Positions 1-8,452 of a DNA stretch of 64,000 nucleotides are shown piece after piece. The stretch is from JBPOFM01 sp041391925. GTDB lineage: Bacteria; Bacteroidota; Bacteroidia; Flavobacteriales; Flavobacteriaceae. The notes under the pieces are model-generated. The model did no database searches, was not told where the DNA came from, and saw only the letters and a program-made list of their open reading frames with translations. Where the stretch lies: contig JAWKNA010000006.1 in NCBI GenBank assembly GCA_041391925.1, forward strand, positions 124,001-188,000, in the 5' to 3' direction. Position 1 is the first letter of the stretch, and each line of letters opens with the position of its first letter. Both the position numbers and the translations under genes were made by a program.

Positions 1-282
1 AAAACCTGTTCGTGATGCTTGCAGGAGGACATCTTCATTTGCATCATAAAAAACACCATCTGCTGCCAGTGAGGTGGTCAATAATGTTGTAGTGGTGATA
101 TTGTCCATATCTGTCACATCATAATATGTGATATTCCCATCCACATTATTACTAGTGAATAATTTGGTGGAGCTGGTAGGTGGGTTTTGGTCATCACTAT
201 CATCACTGCTATCGCATGAGAAAGCAAACAATGATATTGCTGTGATTAAACCAAAAAGTTTGATAGAATTTTGAGTCTTCAT
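1..282 (-). CDS. Lipoprotein, partial (beta-propeller-like start)
   Basis: The gene starts at the ATG at 282 and runs off the left edge of the window, so only the first 94 residues are visible. The N-terminus is a short basic segment, a hydrophobic stretch and a lipobox ending FAFSC at residue 23, followed by a Ser/Asp-rich linker (SSDDSDD). That is a typical Bacteroidetes surface or periplasmic lipoprotein. After the linker, segments such as KLFTSNNVDGNITYYDV and DGVFYDANEDVLLQASR resemble strands of a beta-propeller repeat. This is an inference from pattern only; the rest of the protein lies outside the window, so no function can be assigned. Confidence 0.7.
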   Translation of the reverse strand, partial: MKTQNSIKLFGLITAISLFAFSCDSSDDSDDQNPPTSSTKLFTSNNVDGNITYYDVTDMDNITTTTLLTTSLAADGVFYDANEDVLLQASRTGF

Positions 283-440
283 AAAATTTTATGTTTTAAT
301 GTTATAGCTTTATCTACGTATCAAATAGCTCGATAGATTAGTAAAATAAGGCAATTAACAAAATTTTGTGAAGTCAACAGATTTAAAAGTCAAAAAGAAG
401 ATTCTCTTATTCAGGACTAAATAATGTCGTGTTTTCAAAA

Positions 441-477
441 ATTAAAAAAAGCTACTCCAAAACATAAATGGAGTAGC
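441..477 (-). terminator. Rho-independent terminator
   Basis: GCTACTCC (451-458) and GGAGTAGC (470-477) form a perfect 8-bp stem around an 11-nt loop. Read on the minus strand, the stem is followed by a run of seven T. It fits as the terminator of the operon ending with the acyltransferase at 582. The rest of 283-581 shows no convincing gene. Confidence 0.75.
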
Positions 478-581
478 AATTTTAAACTAGTATGTTGATG
501 TTTCTCTTTAGGGACAAAAATTGTTTACTGTATGTTTCATCAACAACTACACTGTTAATAATTCAAATTTTGTGCCAAAAG

Positions 582-1130
582 CTATGTATTTTCTGGTATT
601 TTACCTTTGACGCCTCTAAAAAAATCCTTTATAAATCTTAAATCAGCTTCAAAATTATCGGTCAGATAAAATGGTTCAGAAATAGCGTTTTGTTTCTTTC
701 CAAAATCCAAAGTAAACATGATGATAGGAACATTTGCAGCCTTGGCGATGTAGTAAAATCCTGTTTTCCATTCATTCACCTTTTTACGGGTTCCTTCGGG
801 GGAAATTGCCAATCTAAATTCTTCTTTTTTTTCGAATAATGCGGCGATGGCCTGAACTTTGTTCTGCCCAGGAGTCCGATCCAAAGGTGCGCCACCAATA
901 CTTCTAAAATAATACCCTAATGGCCAAACAAAGAGTTCTTTCTTACCAACAAAATTTGATTTGATACCGACGACTTGTCGTAACAATAAAGCTATAAAGA
1001 AATCATAGTTGCTTGTATGCGGCGCTGCTATCAAGACCGCTTTTTTTACTGTGTCTTTTGATAAGGTAGTATTTCCAACAACCTTCCAGCCAAGCAACTT
1101 AAAGTAAATCCATTTGGCCAGCCACCGCAT
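582..1130 (-). CDS. PlsC-like 1-acylglycerol-3-phosphate acyltransferase family protein
   Basis: This is a membrane-associated acyltransferase of the PlsC/LPLAT family, probably transferring an acyl chain to a lysophospholipid or related lipid. The catalytic H-x4-D motif is visible as HTSNYD at residues 38-43, and the acceptor-binding EGTR motif is at 112-115 (SPEGTRKK). At 182 residues it is shorter than classical PlsC (about 240), which is usual for the small flavobacterial paralogues. The ATG at 1130 lies one base from the stop of the kdnB-like gene, so the two are probably translated together. The neighbours act in Kdo/LPS metabolism, which hints at an envelope-lipid role. The substrate is unknown. 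Unlike the genes upstream, this one is intact. Confidence 0.85.
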   Translation of the reverse strand: MRWLAKWIYFKLLGWKVVGNTTLSKDTVKKAVLIAAPHTSNYDFFIALLLRQVVGIKSNFVGKKELFVWPLGYYFRSIGGAPLDRTPGQNKVQAIAALFEKKEEFRLAISPEGTRKKVNEWKTGFYYIAKAANVPIIMFTLDFGKKQNAISEPFYLTDNFEADLRFIKDFFRGVKGKIPENT

Positions 1131-1131
1131 A

Positions 1132-2205
1132 TCACATTTTTTTATAAAGTGATTTCAGCTTTTCTCTTGTGATGGTTTGCTTCCAATGATTACCCACTGC
1201 GTTTTGCCAAAGTGGCTCCAAACCAAGGGCAACATCAATCATGATATCAAATTGCTCGTCATCCAAATCAGCACAAATACCTTCAGGCAGATGGATGTTG
1301 TGTAGTTTTTTCATTTCCTTGAAGAGTTTGACACCCTCGGGATAAAATTCTTCAAGATGGTTAAAAACAATGCAATTGCCAATGCCGTGTTTGGTGCCCA
1401 ACAAATAGGACAAACCATAGCTCATGGCATGCGCAACCCCAACCTGTGAATAGGCAATGCTCATGCCTCCATGCCAAGAAGCCATCATCAATTTATCCTG
1501 TGCTTCTTCATCAGATAGATTACCTTCTACAAAAATTTCCTTACAAAGTTCAAAAGCCTTTTCGCCATAACTTTGACTGAATGCGTTGAGAAACGTCCCA
1601 TTCAATGATTCGATACAGTGGATATAACAATCCATTCCTGTATAAAACCATTGCTGTTTTGGAACACCAACAGTTAACTCCGGATCTAGAATCACTTGGT
1701 CAAAAGGTGTGTAATCAGAATTAATACCGAGTTTTTTGTCTGGACCTGTCAAACGGTTGTTCTGGATACGCTGGCTCTGTTCCTGGGTTGTCGGCACGCC
1801 CGCTTGGTAGATGGCTGGGTTTAAATCCCAACCTTGATAATCCTTTGCTTCACCTTCATTGGTGAGCATGATGGACACAACTTTTGCTAAATCCAAAATG
1901 GTTCGCCGCCAATCCCTATAATTCCAGAAGGTCTCATCGTTATGCGTCAAGATGATTTGCTCTACCAATTCATCCACTTGTGAGGTTTTGGTTCTTCGTT
2001 AAGCTGATACAAATATTACCTCGTCATCGCAGAGCCAATGGAATTCTGGAAGTTACCAAGGGTTCCCTTTAAATACATCATCTACCAAAAAAACAAAGGG
2101 TGCTGTGACATTCAATCGTTTGGATTCGATAATATCCCCTAATTGATTAAAACAACCTCGTCCAAAAACAACTCTGGACACCATTGGATAGTTTTTATAA
2201 CTCAT
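1132..2205 (-). pseudogene. kdnB: kdnB-like iron-containing dehydrogenase (Kdo 8-oxidase family), frameshifted
   Basis: Homologues of KdnB are iron-dependent alcohol dehydrogenases that oxidise C8 of Kdo, the first step to 8-amino-Kdo in Shewanella LPS. The gene should start at the ATG at 2205 (MSYKNYPMVSRVVFGRG); 358 codons to the stop at 1132 matches the family length. The frame contains TAA stops at 2053-2055 and 1999-2001. Conserved blocks appear only in shifted frames: PSGIIGIGG (NAD-binding loop) and SGTGAEVSRTT are recovered by restoring single bases in short homopolymers. The distal part reads cleanly (GMDCYIHCIESLNG, SWHGGMSIAYSQVGVAHAMSYG, KHGIGNCIVF), including the His residues that bind iron in this family. 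A GTG at 1977 opens the longest uninterrupted frame (281 codons), but it lacks the N-terminal Rossmann region. The damage may be consensus error rather than decay. Confidence 0.75.
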
Positions 2206-2208
2206 ACA

Positions 2209-2944
2209 TTATTCATTCTTGACCGTTATTGCTAGTTTTTTTCTACTTAAAAGAGGTATAATCTCCAAAAGACTGTCAACGGTTTTATAGCTTTTGTCCT
2301 TAGTTTCTTATCATTTACCTGCTCCTTGAACCCATGTGGTATGGAACGGTACATGAATGGCCTTTGCCTGTATATTGATTAAAGGTAAAATATCAGATTT
2401 TAATGAATTGCCTATCATCAAAAATTCGGATGGATTAATGTCCAAATGATTTAACAATTTTGAATAATTGCTTCTTGTTTTTATCCTCAATATTTCAATG
2501 TGATGAAAATAATCCAACAGACCTGATTTTTACCAATTTCCATCTTGATCCGACAAATCACCCTTTGTGACAATATCAATCAAAATCCTTGGACAATGTA
2601 TCTGCAGAACTTCTTTAACACCTTCCAATAATTCCACTGGTTTGTTGAGCATATCTTTACCTAGTTTTAAAATACTTTCAATTGTTTTGTTTGAAACATT
2701 TCTATTTGAATAGTTCAAGGCCATTCGACCATTGACAATACAAAGCCCTTGATGCCATATCCATACAAGGAAGGTTTTTCAATCTCCCTTTCCGGAACAG
2801 TTCTTGGTCAATTTTGTTGGCGATCTCCTTAAGGCGACAAGAGTTTGGCAACTCACGTTTCGGCGTCACTAAAGTACACATTGTTAAGCCCAAAAATTAT
2901 CGTCATCAAACAGTGACTTTTATATCTTTGTATTCTACTTCCAT
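2209..2944 (-). pseudogene. HAD-family hydrolase, frameshifted
   Basis: This is a haloacid-dehalogenase-superfamily phosphatase of the YjjG type, broken by several one-base indels. Reading across frames from the ATG at 2944 gives MEVEYKDIKV, then the nucleophile motif DADDTLW once small indels near 2900 are undone, then YGYGIKGFVLSMVE and ALNYSNRNVSNKTIESIL. A TKGDL segment (motif II region) follows, and finally the clean C-terminal block SEFLMIGNSLKSDILP carrying the motif IV aspartates. The gene probably overlapped the kdsB stop as TAATG and ends at 2209, four bases before the kdnB start, so the three genes form one operon. The substrate is unknown. A sugar-phosphate intermediate of Kdo modification is a guess from context. 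Confidence 0.7.
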
Positions 2945-3646
2945 AAGCGTTGGCTCGTTCCAAGTCTTCGGGTGTATCTATCTCAACACCTTCAACTGTG
3001 GTTTCGACCATTTTTATTTTTTCGTATTCCAAATACCGTGTGCATTCTATCTTTCGGATAGCTTCGAGAAATTGCATCGGTAAACGGTAAAATCCAACAA
3101 AGGCATTTTTCTGAAAGCATAGATGCCTTTGTGCTTGCGTATCTTTCTCGCTATCACGCGGAAACAGATCGGGTTTCTTGAAAAATACAATGCAAAATTA
3201 GCACGATGCAATGACCTTAACCGTATTTGAGTTGCAGTTTCATCCAATCATTAATTTCGACCATCAAAGATGCCAAATCGATTTCTTTGTGATTCAACGC
3301 ATAAACACCTCCAAAACTTTTTCAAGACTTTCTCGTTCCGTAAAAGGTTCATCACCTTGCACATTCACAACAATATCGACATCCAAATCTTCCACTGCTT
3401 CAGCGATTCTGTCACTTCCAGATTGATGCTCTTTCTTGCTCATGATGGCTTTTCCACCATTTTGACAATCTCATCATAAATAATACTGCTGTCGGTCACC
3501 ACATACACTTCATCAAATAGTTGATGCTTCTGGTAGCTTCAACCGTATTACGTAGAATGACTGTTTTGCCTGCCAGATTTTGCATCAATTTAGCAGAAGC
3601 TTGAGTTTCACTATTAAGCGCCGCAGAGATGTTGATTGATTTTCAT
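2943..3646 (-). pseudogene. kdsB: CMP-Kdo synthetase, frameshifted
   Basis: KdsB activates Kdo with CTP to CMP-Kdo for LPS inner-core synthesis in the cytoplasm. From the ATG at 3646, recognisable blocks occur in three different frames: AKLMQNLAGKTVILR, YVVTDSSIIYDEIVK, SKKEH-SGSDRI, DVDIVVNVQGDEPFTERE, FALYFSR, HKGIYAFRK, and a final YLEYEKIKMVETTVEGVEI with DTPEDLERAN. They are in the right order and spacing for a protein of about 240 residues, but no frame is open for more than about 75 codons. KdsB is essential in most LPS-bearing bacteria, so a real loss would be surprising unless a second copy exists. That favours a locally poor consensus sequence. The gene heads the kdsB-HAD-kdnB-plsC operon. 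Confidence 0.8.
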
Positions 3647-3708
3647 ATATACCCGAAACAATTCAAACCAAAAATAAAACTTTTTAAAGGAAATCAAGGT
3701 TTTGGGGT

Positions 3709-4242
3709 CTAATCTTTTATAAAGTTTAAAAAAATGATGTAAAACACAATGATCACCAAGACCAATGCTACGATGGGCAAAAAATTGAAACTATGAACAT
3801 AACGATGGAAGTTCCCGTCTCAATGGTGAAACCAACTTGGAAGTTACCATTCATGATGAAACGGTTGATGTGGGACAGCATGCTTTTGAAGCACTTTTGA
3901 TGGCTGACGCCGTGCCTCCACCAGCAATAATTGCCAATACCCAAGTGTAGTCACAGGGCTTAGATCAGCCACTGTCGGGACCATGACAGCGGTTCCTGCA
4001 ATCGTGGCCAAAGGTGCAGTATCCAATAGTTGTCACTAAAGGGATATAATAGCTGTTCTTTCCACCAACGTTGCTACACAAATGTTACTGCTGTAGACTA
4101 CCAACCATAGCCAAGACTCATTAAGTTCCCAAACATTAAAATAGGATGCCAAACTCAATACAAAAGTGGCAGAAACACCCTAAAGCCAGCCGAAGCGGCC
4201 AATCCCTATCCCAAGGCAAATACTGATAATGGTTTCGGTCAT
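3709..4242 (-). pseudogene. DUF4126 membrane protein, frameshifted
   Basis: From the ATG at 4242 (MTETIISICLGIG), joining frames gives GLAASAGFRVFLPLFVLSLA, then a Val/Leu-rich segment, DTAPLATIAGTAVMVPTVAD, IIAGGGTASAIKSASKA, and a final hydrophobic stretch ending NFIKD with a stop at 3709. The AASAGFRVFLP start and the IAGGG...K segment are characteristic of DUF4126 integral membrane proteins, which have four or more membrane segments and unknown function. At least four indels break the frame. It sits between kdsB and the helicase gene on the same strand. Sodium/proton antiporter was considered and dropped because the motifs fit DUF4126 better. Confidence 0.65.
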
Positions 4243-4266
4243 TTAGTGAGTTGAGTACAAAATTGT

Positions 4267-5673
4267 TCATTGTTCTTTCAAAAAAATCGTTTTTAAATCT
4301 ATCAAATATAATTTATTTTTTGCTCTGGTAATAGCAGTGTACAGCCATCGCAGATATTCCTTATAATTCCGTTTGGCAAATAGGGCTGTTCGACAAAACT
4401 GTTTTCCACTGACCACCTTGTGATTTTGTGACAAGTGATGGCATAAGAAAACTTGACTTGCAAAGCATTGAAATACATTGTTCTTTATTTTTAAAAATTT
4501 GCGATAATTGGAGGGGCTCATCTTCATAATCCTTCTAGGACTTCTTGATATCGGAATCTTCGTAACTCAATGAAGGAGCTTCGGCATCGATGGTATCTAA
4601 CAATAAAACCGTCTCGGTTTCATTCTTGGATAATCCACCATTTGAACCTTGACTTCCTGAGCGAAATCCATATATTAATTCCTGAATGCTATGGATTTCC
4701 AAGACTTGGATAATATCGCCATTGGCTATGAATCCAGCCTCAGAAGTTAGTTTCACCCAAAAATAGTTATTTCTTCACAACCATAAGAAAATCACCCAAC
4801 GGTCAATTCATCTTCATTAAAGGAAATTAGTTCCTTATTTGTTTATTTATAAAAGTTGGCGTTTATTGCTTTAAAACCAATAATGGTAGTTTCTTTGTGG
4901 CCATCTTCACTACAGCATCATTAATGGCATCCATGATTTCGTGTCCATCAATCAATCGAACAATAAATCCTTTTACACTGAATTTGAAGGCTTCCATAAA
5001 TTCATACCATTCTTTCGAGATTGGGTGGCGTTATTAAAATCCCGGAATCCTGTTCTTGACGTACAACTTCATCAAGTTCCATCATTTTCACATTTTTATT
5101 GTAATGAAGATTGAGCTGTTTGGAATCCAGAGCTGGGCTCAAATCCGACTTTACCGGTGGTAGTTGTGCTTTGTCTCCTATTAAAAGTAATTTGCAATGA
5201 TGGCCTGAATATACATATTGCACCAAATCATCAAGTAACGAACCATTTTCGAATAATTTAGAATCCGCTGGAGTATCTGGAATCATGGAAGCCTCATCCA
5301 CAATAAAAATGGTGTTGCGATGTTTATTCGGCTGCATGACAAATTTAACACCACCGCCTTTGTCTTTCCTTGGAAAATAAATCTTTTTATGAATGGTAAA
5401 GGCTTCTTTTCCTGAATAATTGGAAATCACTTTTGCCGCTCTACCCGTTGGTGCCATCAATATGGCGCTTTTTTTAACTTCCCATAAATTGGAGACCAAT
5501 GTACCAATGATGCTCGTTTTACCAGTTCCCGCAAAACCTTTTAGAAGGTAAAGGCCATTTGGTGAATTGTCAAAAACAAATTCGGACAGCTGATCTAAAA
5601 CAATTTCCTGTTTTCGGGTAGATTCAAAAGGGAATTTTTTCTTTAATAATCGATAAAATTCAGAAGCGTTCAT
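4267..5673 (-). pseudogene. RecD-like superfamily 1 DNA helicase, C-terminal half frameshifted
   Basis: The first 210 or so codons from the ATG at 5673 are clean. They contain Walker A (GFAGTGKTS, about residues 46-54), motif Ia (APTGRAAKV), Walker B (IFIVDEASMI) and motif III (LLLIGDKAQLPPV). From about 5045 downward the frame breaks repeatedly, yet later helicase blocks remain readable: TSEAGFIANGDII, TVLLLDTIDAEAPS, and the motif VI region KEYLRWLYTAITRAKNKLYL near the end. This is the usual order for the RecD/UvrD-C type helicases of about 470 residues common in Flavobacteriaceae. The likely role is ATP-driven DNA unwinding in repair; no RecBC partners are visible nearby. The 215-bp gap to the divergent gene at 5890 should hold its promoter. 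Confidence 0.8.
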
Positions 5674-5841
5674 GGATTGGTTTTGATACTTTTCGGAAAA
5701 TGGAAAGATAAGATATAATTTGTAGTGGTAAAAAGGATAAATAGATTAAATTTACTAAATCCAAACAGTATGCAAAGAGGGAATGACACTAATTTTATTT
5801 CATTTTTGCAGGGTTTGGTTTTTACGAATAAAAAAAAATTG

Positions 5842-5849
5842 TAGATTTG
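5842..5849 (+). promoter_or_regulatory. Bacteroidetes-type -7 element (TAGATTTG)
   Basis: TAGATTTG matches the TAnnTTTG consensus exactly and lies 40 bp before the ATG at 5890. A T-rich stretch about 18-21 bp upstream could serve as the less conserved -33 element. It would drive the 5890-7974 operon. Confidence 0.5.
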
Positions 5850-5889
5850 CGTAACACCTAAAACTAAAAAATTAATAAACAAGCTAACT

Positions 5890-6615
5890 ATGTTAACAGT
5901 AATTATTGCAGTAGTCGTTGTTATTCTTCTTACCATTGGTATTGTGAAGTTGATTGACAAATATGTACCAAAAAGCCTAAAGGTTGTCGTCAATCTTGTG
6001 TTGTGGATTATTATTTTCGTTTTGGGATATTTTACATTTATGTCCGTATATGGTGAGATACAGTTCAATCAACTCAAAGAAAAACGTTATTCTGTAGTGA
6101 TTGATAGATTGATTGACATACGGGATGCTGAGATGGCATACAAACAGGTGAATGGTAAGTTTACTGATAGTTTTGATGAATTGGTAAAGTTTGTAGATAA
6201 TGGCGAATTCACTATTACCCAACGTAGAGATTCTACTATTAAAGATAATGAAATGACAAGACAATTTGGTGTTGACATGTTCAAGGATATTGTAGTGATT
6301 GACACTTTAGGCAAAAGGTCTGTGAAAGATTCTCTTTTTGGGGCAGATACACGCTACAAACAAATGATGAACGTTCCCGGAGGAGAACCTGGTGCCAAAT
6401 TTAATCTAAAGGCTGGTATGCTCGATGATATACCTGTGTTTGAAGCCAGTGTTGACAAATCTGTCATACTTAATGACCAAGATAAAAACCTGGTGGAAAA
6501 AGAGAAACAAGTTGTTTCTGTAGATGGTGTGAATGGACCGACTTTAACTGTAGGTTCAATGGATGAAATCAAAACAACTGGAAACTGGCCAAAAAACTAT
6601 TCAAAAGAAGAATAA
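5890..6615 (+). CDS. Conserved flavobacterial membrane protein, function unknown
   Basis: The protein has two hydrophobic segments at the N-terminus (about residues 2-20 and 31-53). They are separated by a short basic loop (DKYVPKSLK) and followed by a soluble, Asp/Lys-rich domain of about 185 residues. The segment RLIDIRDAEMAYKQVNGKF followed by SFDELVKFV resembles the N-terminal helix and substrate region of pseudopilin-like proteins, but without a prepilin peptidase site, so this is only a weak structural hint. I do not recognise a catalytic motif. The gene leads an operon with DUF3822 and rsmD, an arrangement I associate with Flavobacteriaceae. It is intact and starts at the first ATG after a good -7 element. 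Confidence 0.75.
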   Translation: MLTVIIAVVVVILLTIGIVKLIDKYVPKSLKVVVNLVLWIIIFVLGYFTFMSVYGEIQFNQLKEKRYSVVIDRLIDIRDAEMAYKQVNGKFTDSFDELVKFVDNGEFTITQRRDSTIKDNEMTRQFGVDMFKDIVVIDTLGKRSVKDSLFGADTRYKQMMNVPGGEPGAKFNLKAGMLDDIPVFEASVDKSVILNDQDKNLVEKEKQVVSVDGVNGPTLTVGSMDEIKTTGNWPKNYSKEE

Positions 6616-7420
6616 ATTGAATAAAAATCATATCAAAAACCTGTCCATTCAAATCAGTTTGAGTGGACTTTCTTTTTGTATTCTTAATAGAGCTTCACAT
6701 ACGATAGAATTCCTGAAGTATCAATCGTTTGAGAAAAAGTCCAATCCCTTTGAAACATTGGAGTATCTAAAAAAAGCTTTGCTTGGTCATCCTGAATTGA
6801 ATCAGCCATTTTCATCAGTCTTGATTATATACCAAAACGAGCTTTCCAATTTGGTTCCAAAAGAGTTGTTTGATGAAGAACAATCCGCTGACTATTTGAA
6901 GTTCAATTCCAAAATACTCAACTCAGATTTTATTTCACATGACGAGATTGCCACAAACGAAAGTGTCAATGTGTATGTACCCTATATGAACATCAACAAT
7001 TTTATCTTTGACACCTTTGGAGCATTTGAATATAAGCACGCCTCGACCATTCTTATTGAAAGTCTTCTTCAAAAAATCAAAAACAATGAGGCTGAAATAT
7101 ATATAAATGTTAATGCACAGCATTTTGAATTGGTGGCAATTAAAGATAAGAAACTAATTATTTATAATTATTTTGATTATACTTCTAGAGAAGATGTTAT
7201 CTATTTTCTTTTGTTTACAATGGAACAATTGCAACTTAATCCAGAACACATCCAATTGAAATTGATGGGACATATCGAAAAAGATGATGAGCTATATTCC
7301 ATCATTTACAAATATGTTCGTTTTGTAGAGTTTTACAGCCCTGACTATGAATTTGATTTTAAAGCTGAGACCAATTCAGATCAAGGCCACCATAACGCCA
7401 TCATTCTAAACAGTTTTTAA
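6563..7420 (+). CDS. DUF3822 family protein
   Basis: This 285-residue protein belongs to DUF3822, a Bacteroidetes family with an actin-like (ASKHA-type) appearance and no established function. Typical segments are LSIQISLSGLSFCILN near the start, SSVLIIYQNELSNLVPKELF, a mid-protein NVYVPYMNINNFIFDTFG, and EIYINVNAQHFELVAI. The ATG at 6563 overlaps the previous gene by 53 bp. A TTG at 6617, two bases after the previous stop, is in frame and gives eight residues before the conserved LSIQISL, so translation may really start there. The stop TAA (7418-7420) shares its last A with the rsmD ATG, so the two are translationally coupled. Confidence 0.85.
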   Translation: MKSKQLETGQKTIQKKNKLNKNHIKNLSIQISLSGLSFCILNRASHTIEFLKYQSFEKKSNPFETLEYLKKALLGHPELNQPFSSVLIIYQNELSNLVPKELFDEEQSADYLKFNSKILNSDFISHDEIATNESVNVYVPYMNINNFIFDTFGAFEYKHASTILIESLLQKIKNNEAEIYINVNAQHFELVAIKDKKLIIYNYFDYTSREDVIYFLLFTMEQLQLNPEHIQLKLMGHIEKDDELYSIIYKYVRFVEFYSPDYEFDFKAETNSDQGHHNAIILNSF

Positions 7421-7974
7421 TGCGAATCATATCAGGTCAATTTAAAGGCAGACGCATCAATCCTCCAAAAAAATTGCCTGTTCGTCCCACGACAGACATG
7501 GCAAAGGAAGCATTGTTCAATATTCTCAACAATCAATTTTATTTTGATGAAATCTCGGTTTTGGACTTGTTTGCAGGTACGGGAAGCATCAGTTTTGAAT
7601 TTGCATCCAGAGGAACAGAAACCATTACAGCAGTGGATGAAGATTTTGGGTGTATTAAGTTTATCAACCAAACATCTGAAGAATTTGAGATGCCAATACA
7701 AGCCATTAAAAGTAATGTGTTTAAATTTTTGGAATCGACAAATCAACAAGCAACTGTCATCTTTGCAGATCCACCGTATGCCTTTACATTTGAACAATTT
7801 TCAAAAATTCCAGAATTAATTTTTCAGAATGGATTATTAGTAAATGACGGTATTTTGATTGTGGAACATTCCAAACTGACCGATTTGTCTTCACTTGAAA
7901 AATATCAATACTCCAAAAATTATGGTGGAAGTGTGTTCAGTTTCTTCGAACATCCTTCAGACGAAGAAGAATAA
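7420..7974 (+). CDS. rsmD: 16S rRNA (guanine966-N2)-methyltransferase
   Basis: RsmD methylates N2 of G966 in 16S rRNA during 30S assembly, using S-adenosylmethionine. The N-terminal MRIISGQFKGRRI and RPTTDMAKEALFNIL are family signatures. The SAM-binding loop DLFAGTGS is at residues 49-56 and the catalytic DPPY motif is near residue 118 (VIFADPPYAF). The length of 184 residues is normal. The start codon overlaps the stop of the DUF3822 gene by one base, a coupling I have seen as common for this pair in Flavobacteriia. The acidic C-terminal tail (DEEE) is unremarkable. Confidence 0.95.
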   Translation: MRIISGQFKGRRINPPKKLPVRPTTDMAKEALFNILNNQFYFDEISVLDLFAGTGSISFEFASRGTETITAVDEDFGCIKFINQTSEEFEMPIQAIKSNVFKFLESTNQQATVIFADPPYAFTFEQFSKIPELIFQNGLLVNDGILIVEHSKLTDLSSLEKYQYSKNYGGSVFSFFEHPSDEEE

Positions 7975-8004
7975 AAACAAAGCTCCTTGAAAGTTCCAAA
8001 GAGC
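7973..8004 (-). terminator. Terminator of RNase P RNA
   Basis: On the minus strand GCTCTTTG (8004-7997) pairs with CAAGGAGC (7989-7982), with one G-U pair, around a seven-base loop. TTTG and a TTTTT run follow. It ends rnpB and abuts the rsmD stop, so the convergent transcripts share this site. Confidence 0.7.
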
Positions 8005-8014
8005 CTGTTTAGGT

Positions 8015-8319
8015 AAGTAAATCTATAAGCCGAATTCTGTATCAAGACAAGTCCTGACCCTTATCATTTATCTGAATGTATTGTTGCCAATACACTTTAG
8101 CTGCCTACCCTCCAACAATCGGACGTGCCGCCCTTAAACGCTGGTATACATGACATTGCACCACATAGAGTTTACCTGATTTCACTACAGCATGACCTGT
8201 ACATTCTTTCTGTTGCACTATTCCTAGCCTCACGGCTGGTGGCCATTAACCACTATGCTGCACTATGGTGTTCGGACTTTCCTCCACGCCAAAGACGTGG
8301 CGATAAGGCGAAATACTTG
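8015..8319 (-). ncRNA. rnpB: RNase P RNA
   Basis: This is the catalytic RNA of ribonuclease P, which trims tRNA 5' leaders. On the minus strand the universally conserved 5' block GAGGAAAGTCCGAACACCAT lies near 8285, followed by ATAGTGCAG. The 3' end carries GGGTAGGCAG and the conserved ACAGAATTCGGCTTA (near 8030-8044). The outermost bases AAGTA (8318-8314) and TACTT (8019-8015) can pair as the base of helix P1, which sets the ends at about 305 nt. Boundaries are good to a few bases. A -7 element four bases upstream of the mapped 5' end supports this. Confidence 0.95.
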
Positions 8320-8322
8320 ATG

Positions 8323-8330
8323 CAAAAGTA
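8323..8330 (-). promoter_or_regulatory. Promoter -7 element of rnpB (TACTTTTG)
   Basis: TACTTTTG on the minus strand is an exact TAnnTTTG match ending four bases before the deduced 5' end of RNase P RNA. No clear -33 TTTG is visible. Confidence 0.6.
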
Positions 8331-8394
8331 CATAAATTGTTAATAATTACTCTTAAAATAAGACAAGACAATTTATATTTTAAAACCTAATTTT

Positions 8395-8402
8395 TAACTT
8401 TG
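8395..8402 (+). promoter_or_regulatory. Possible -7 element (TAACTTTG)
   Basis: TAACTTTG matches TAnnTTTG and lies about 50 bp before the ATG at 8453. The -33 element is not obvious, so this is tentative. Confidence 0.4.
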
Positions 8403-8452
8403 TTGAATGTTGGATATAGAACTACACTATTTTGGATTTAATAATTTTTCAT

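Noticed and set aside
3709..4242. NhaC-type sodium/proton antiporter
   Set aside because: Recovered motifs (AASAGFRVFLP, IIAGGG) fit DUF4126, and the gene is far too short for NhaC.
8125..8343. 72-codon plus-strand ORF over the RNase P RNA
   Set aside because: It is antisense to rnpB and has no coding features.
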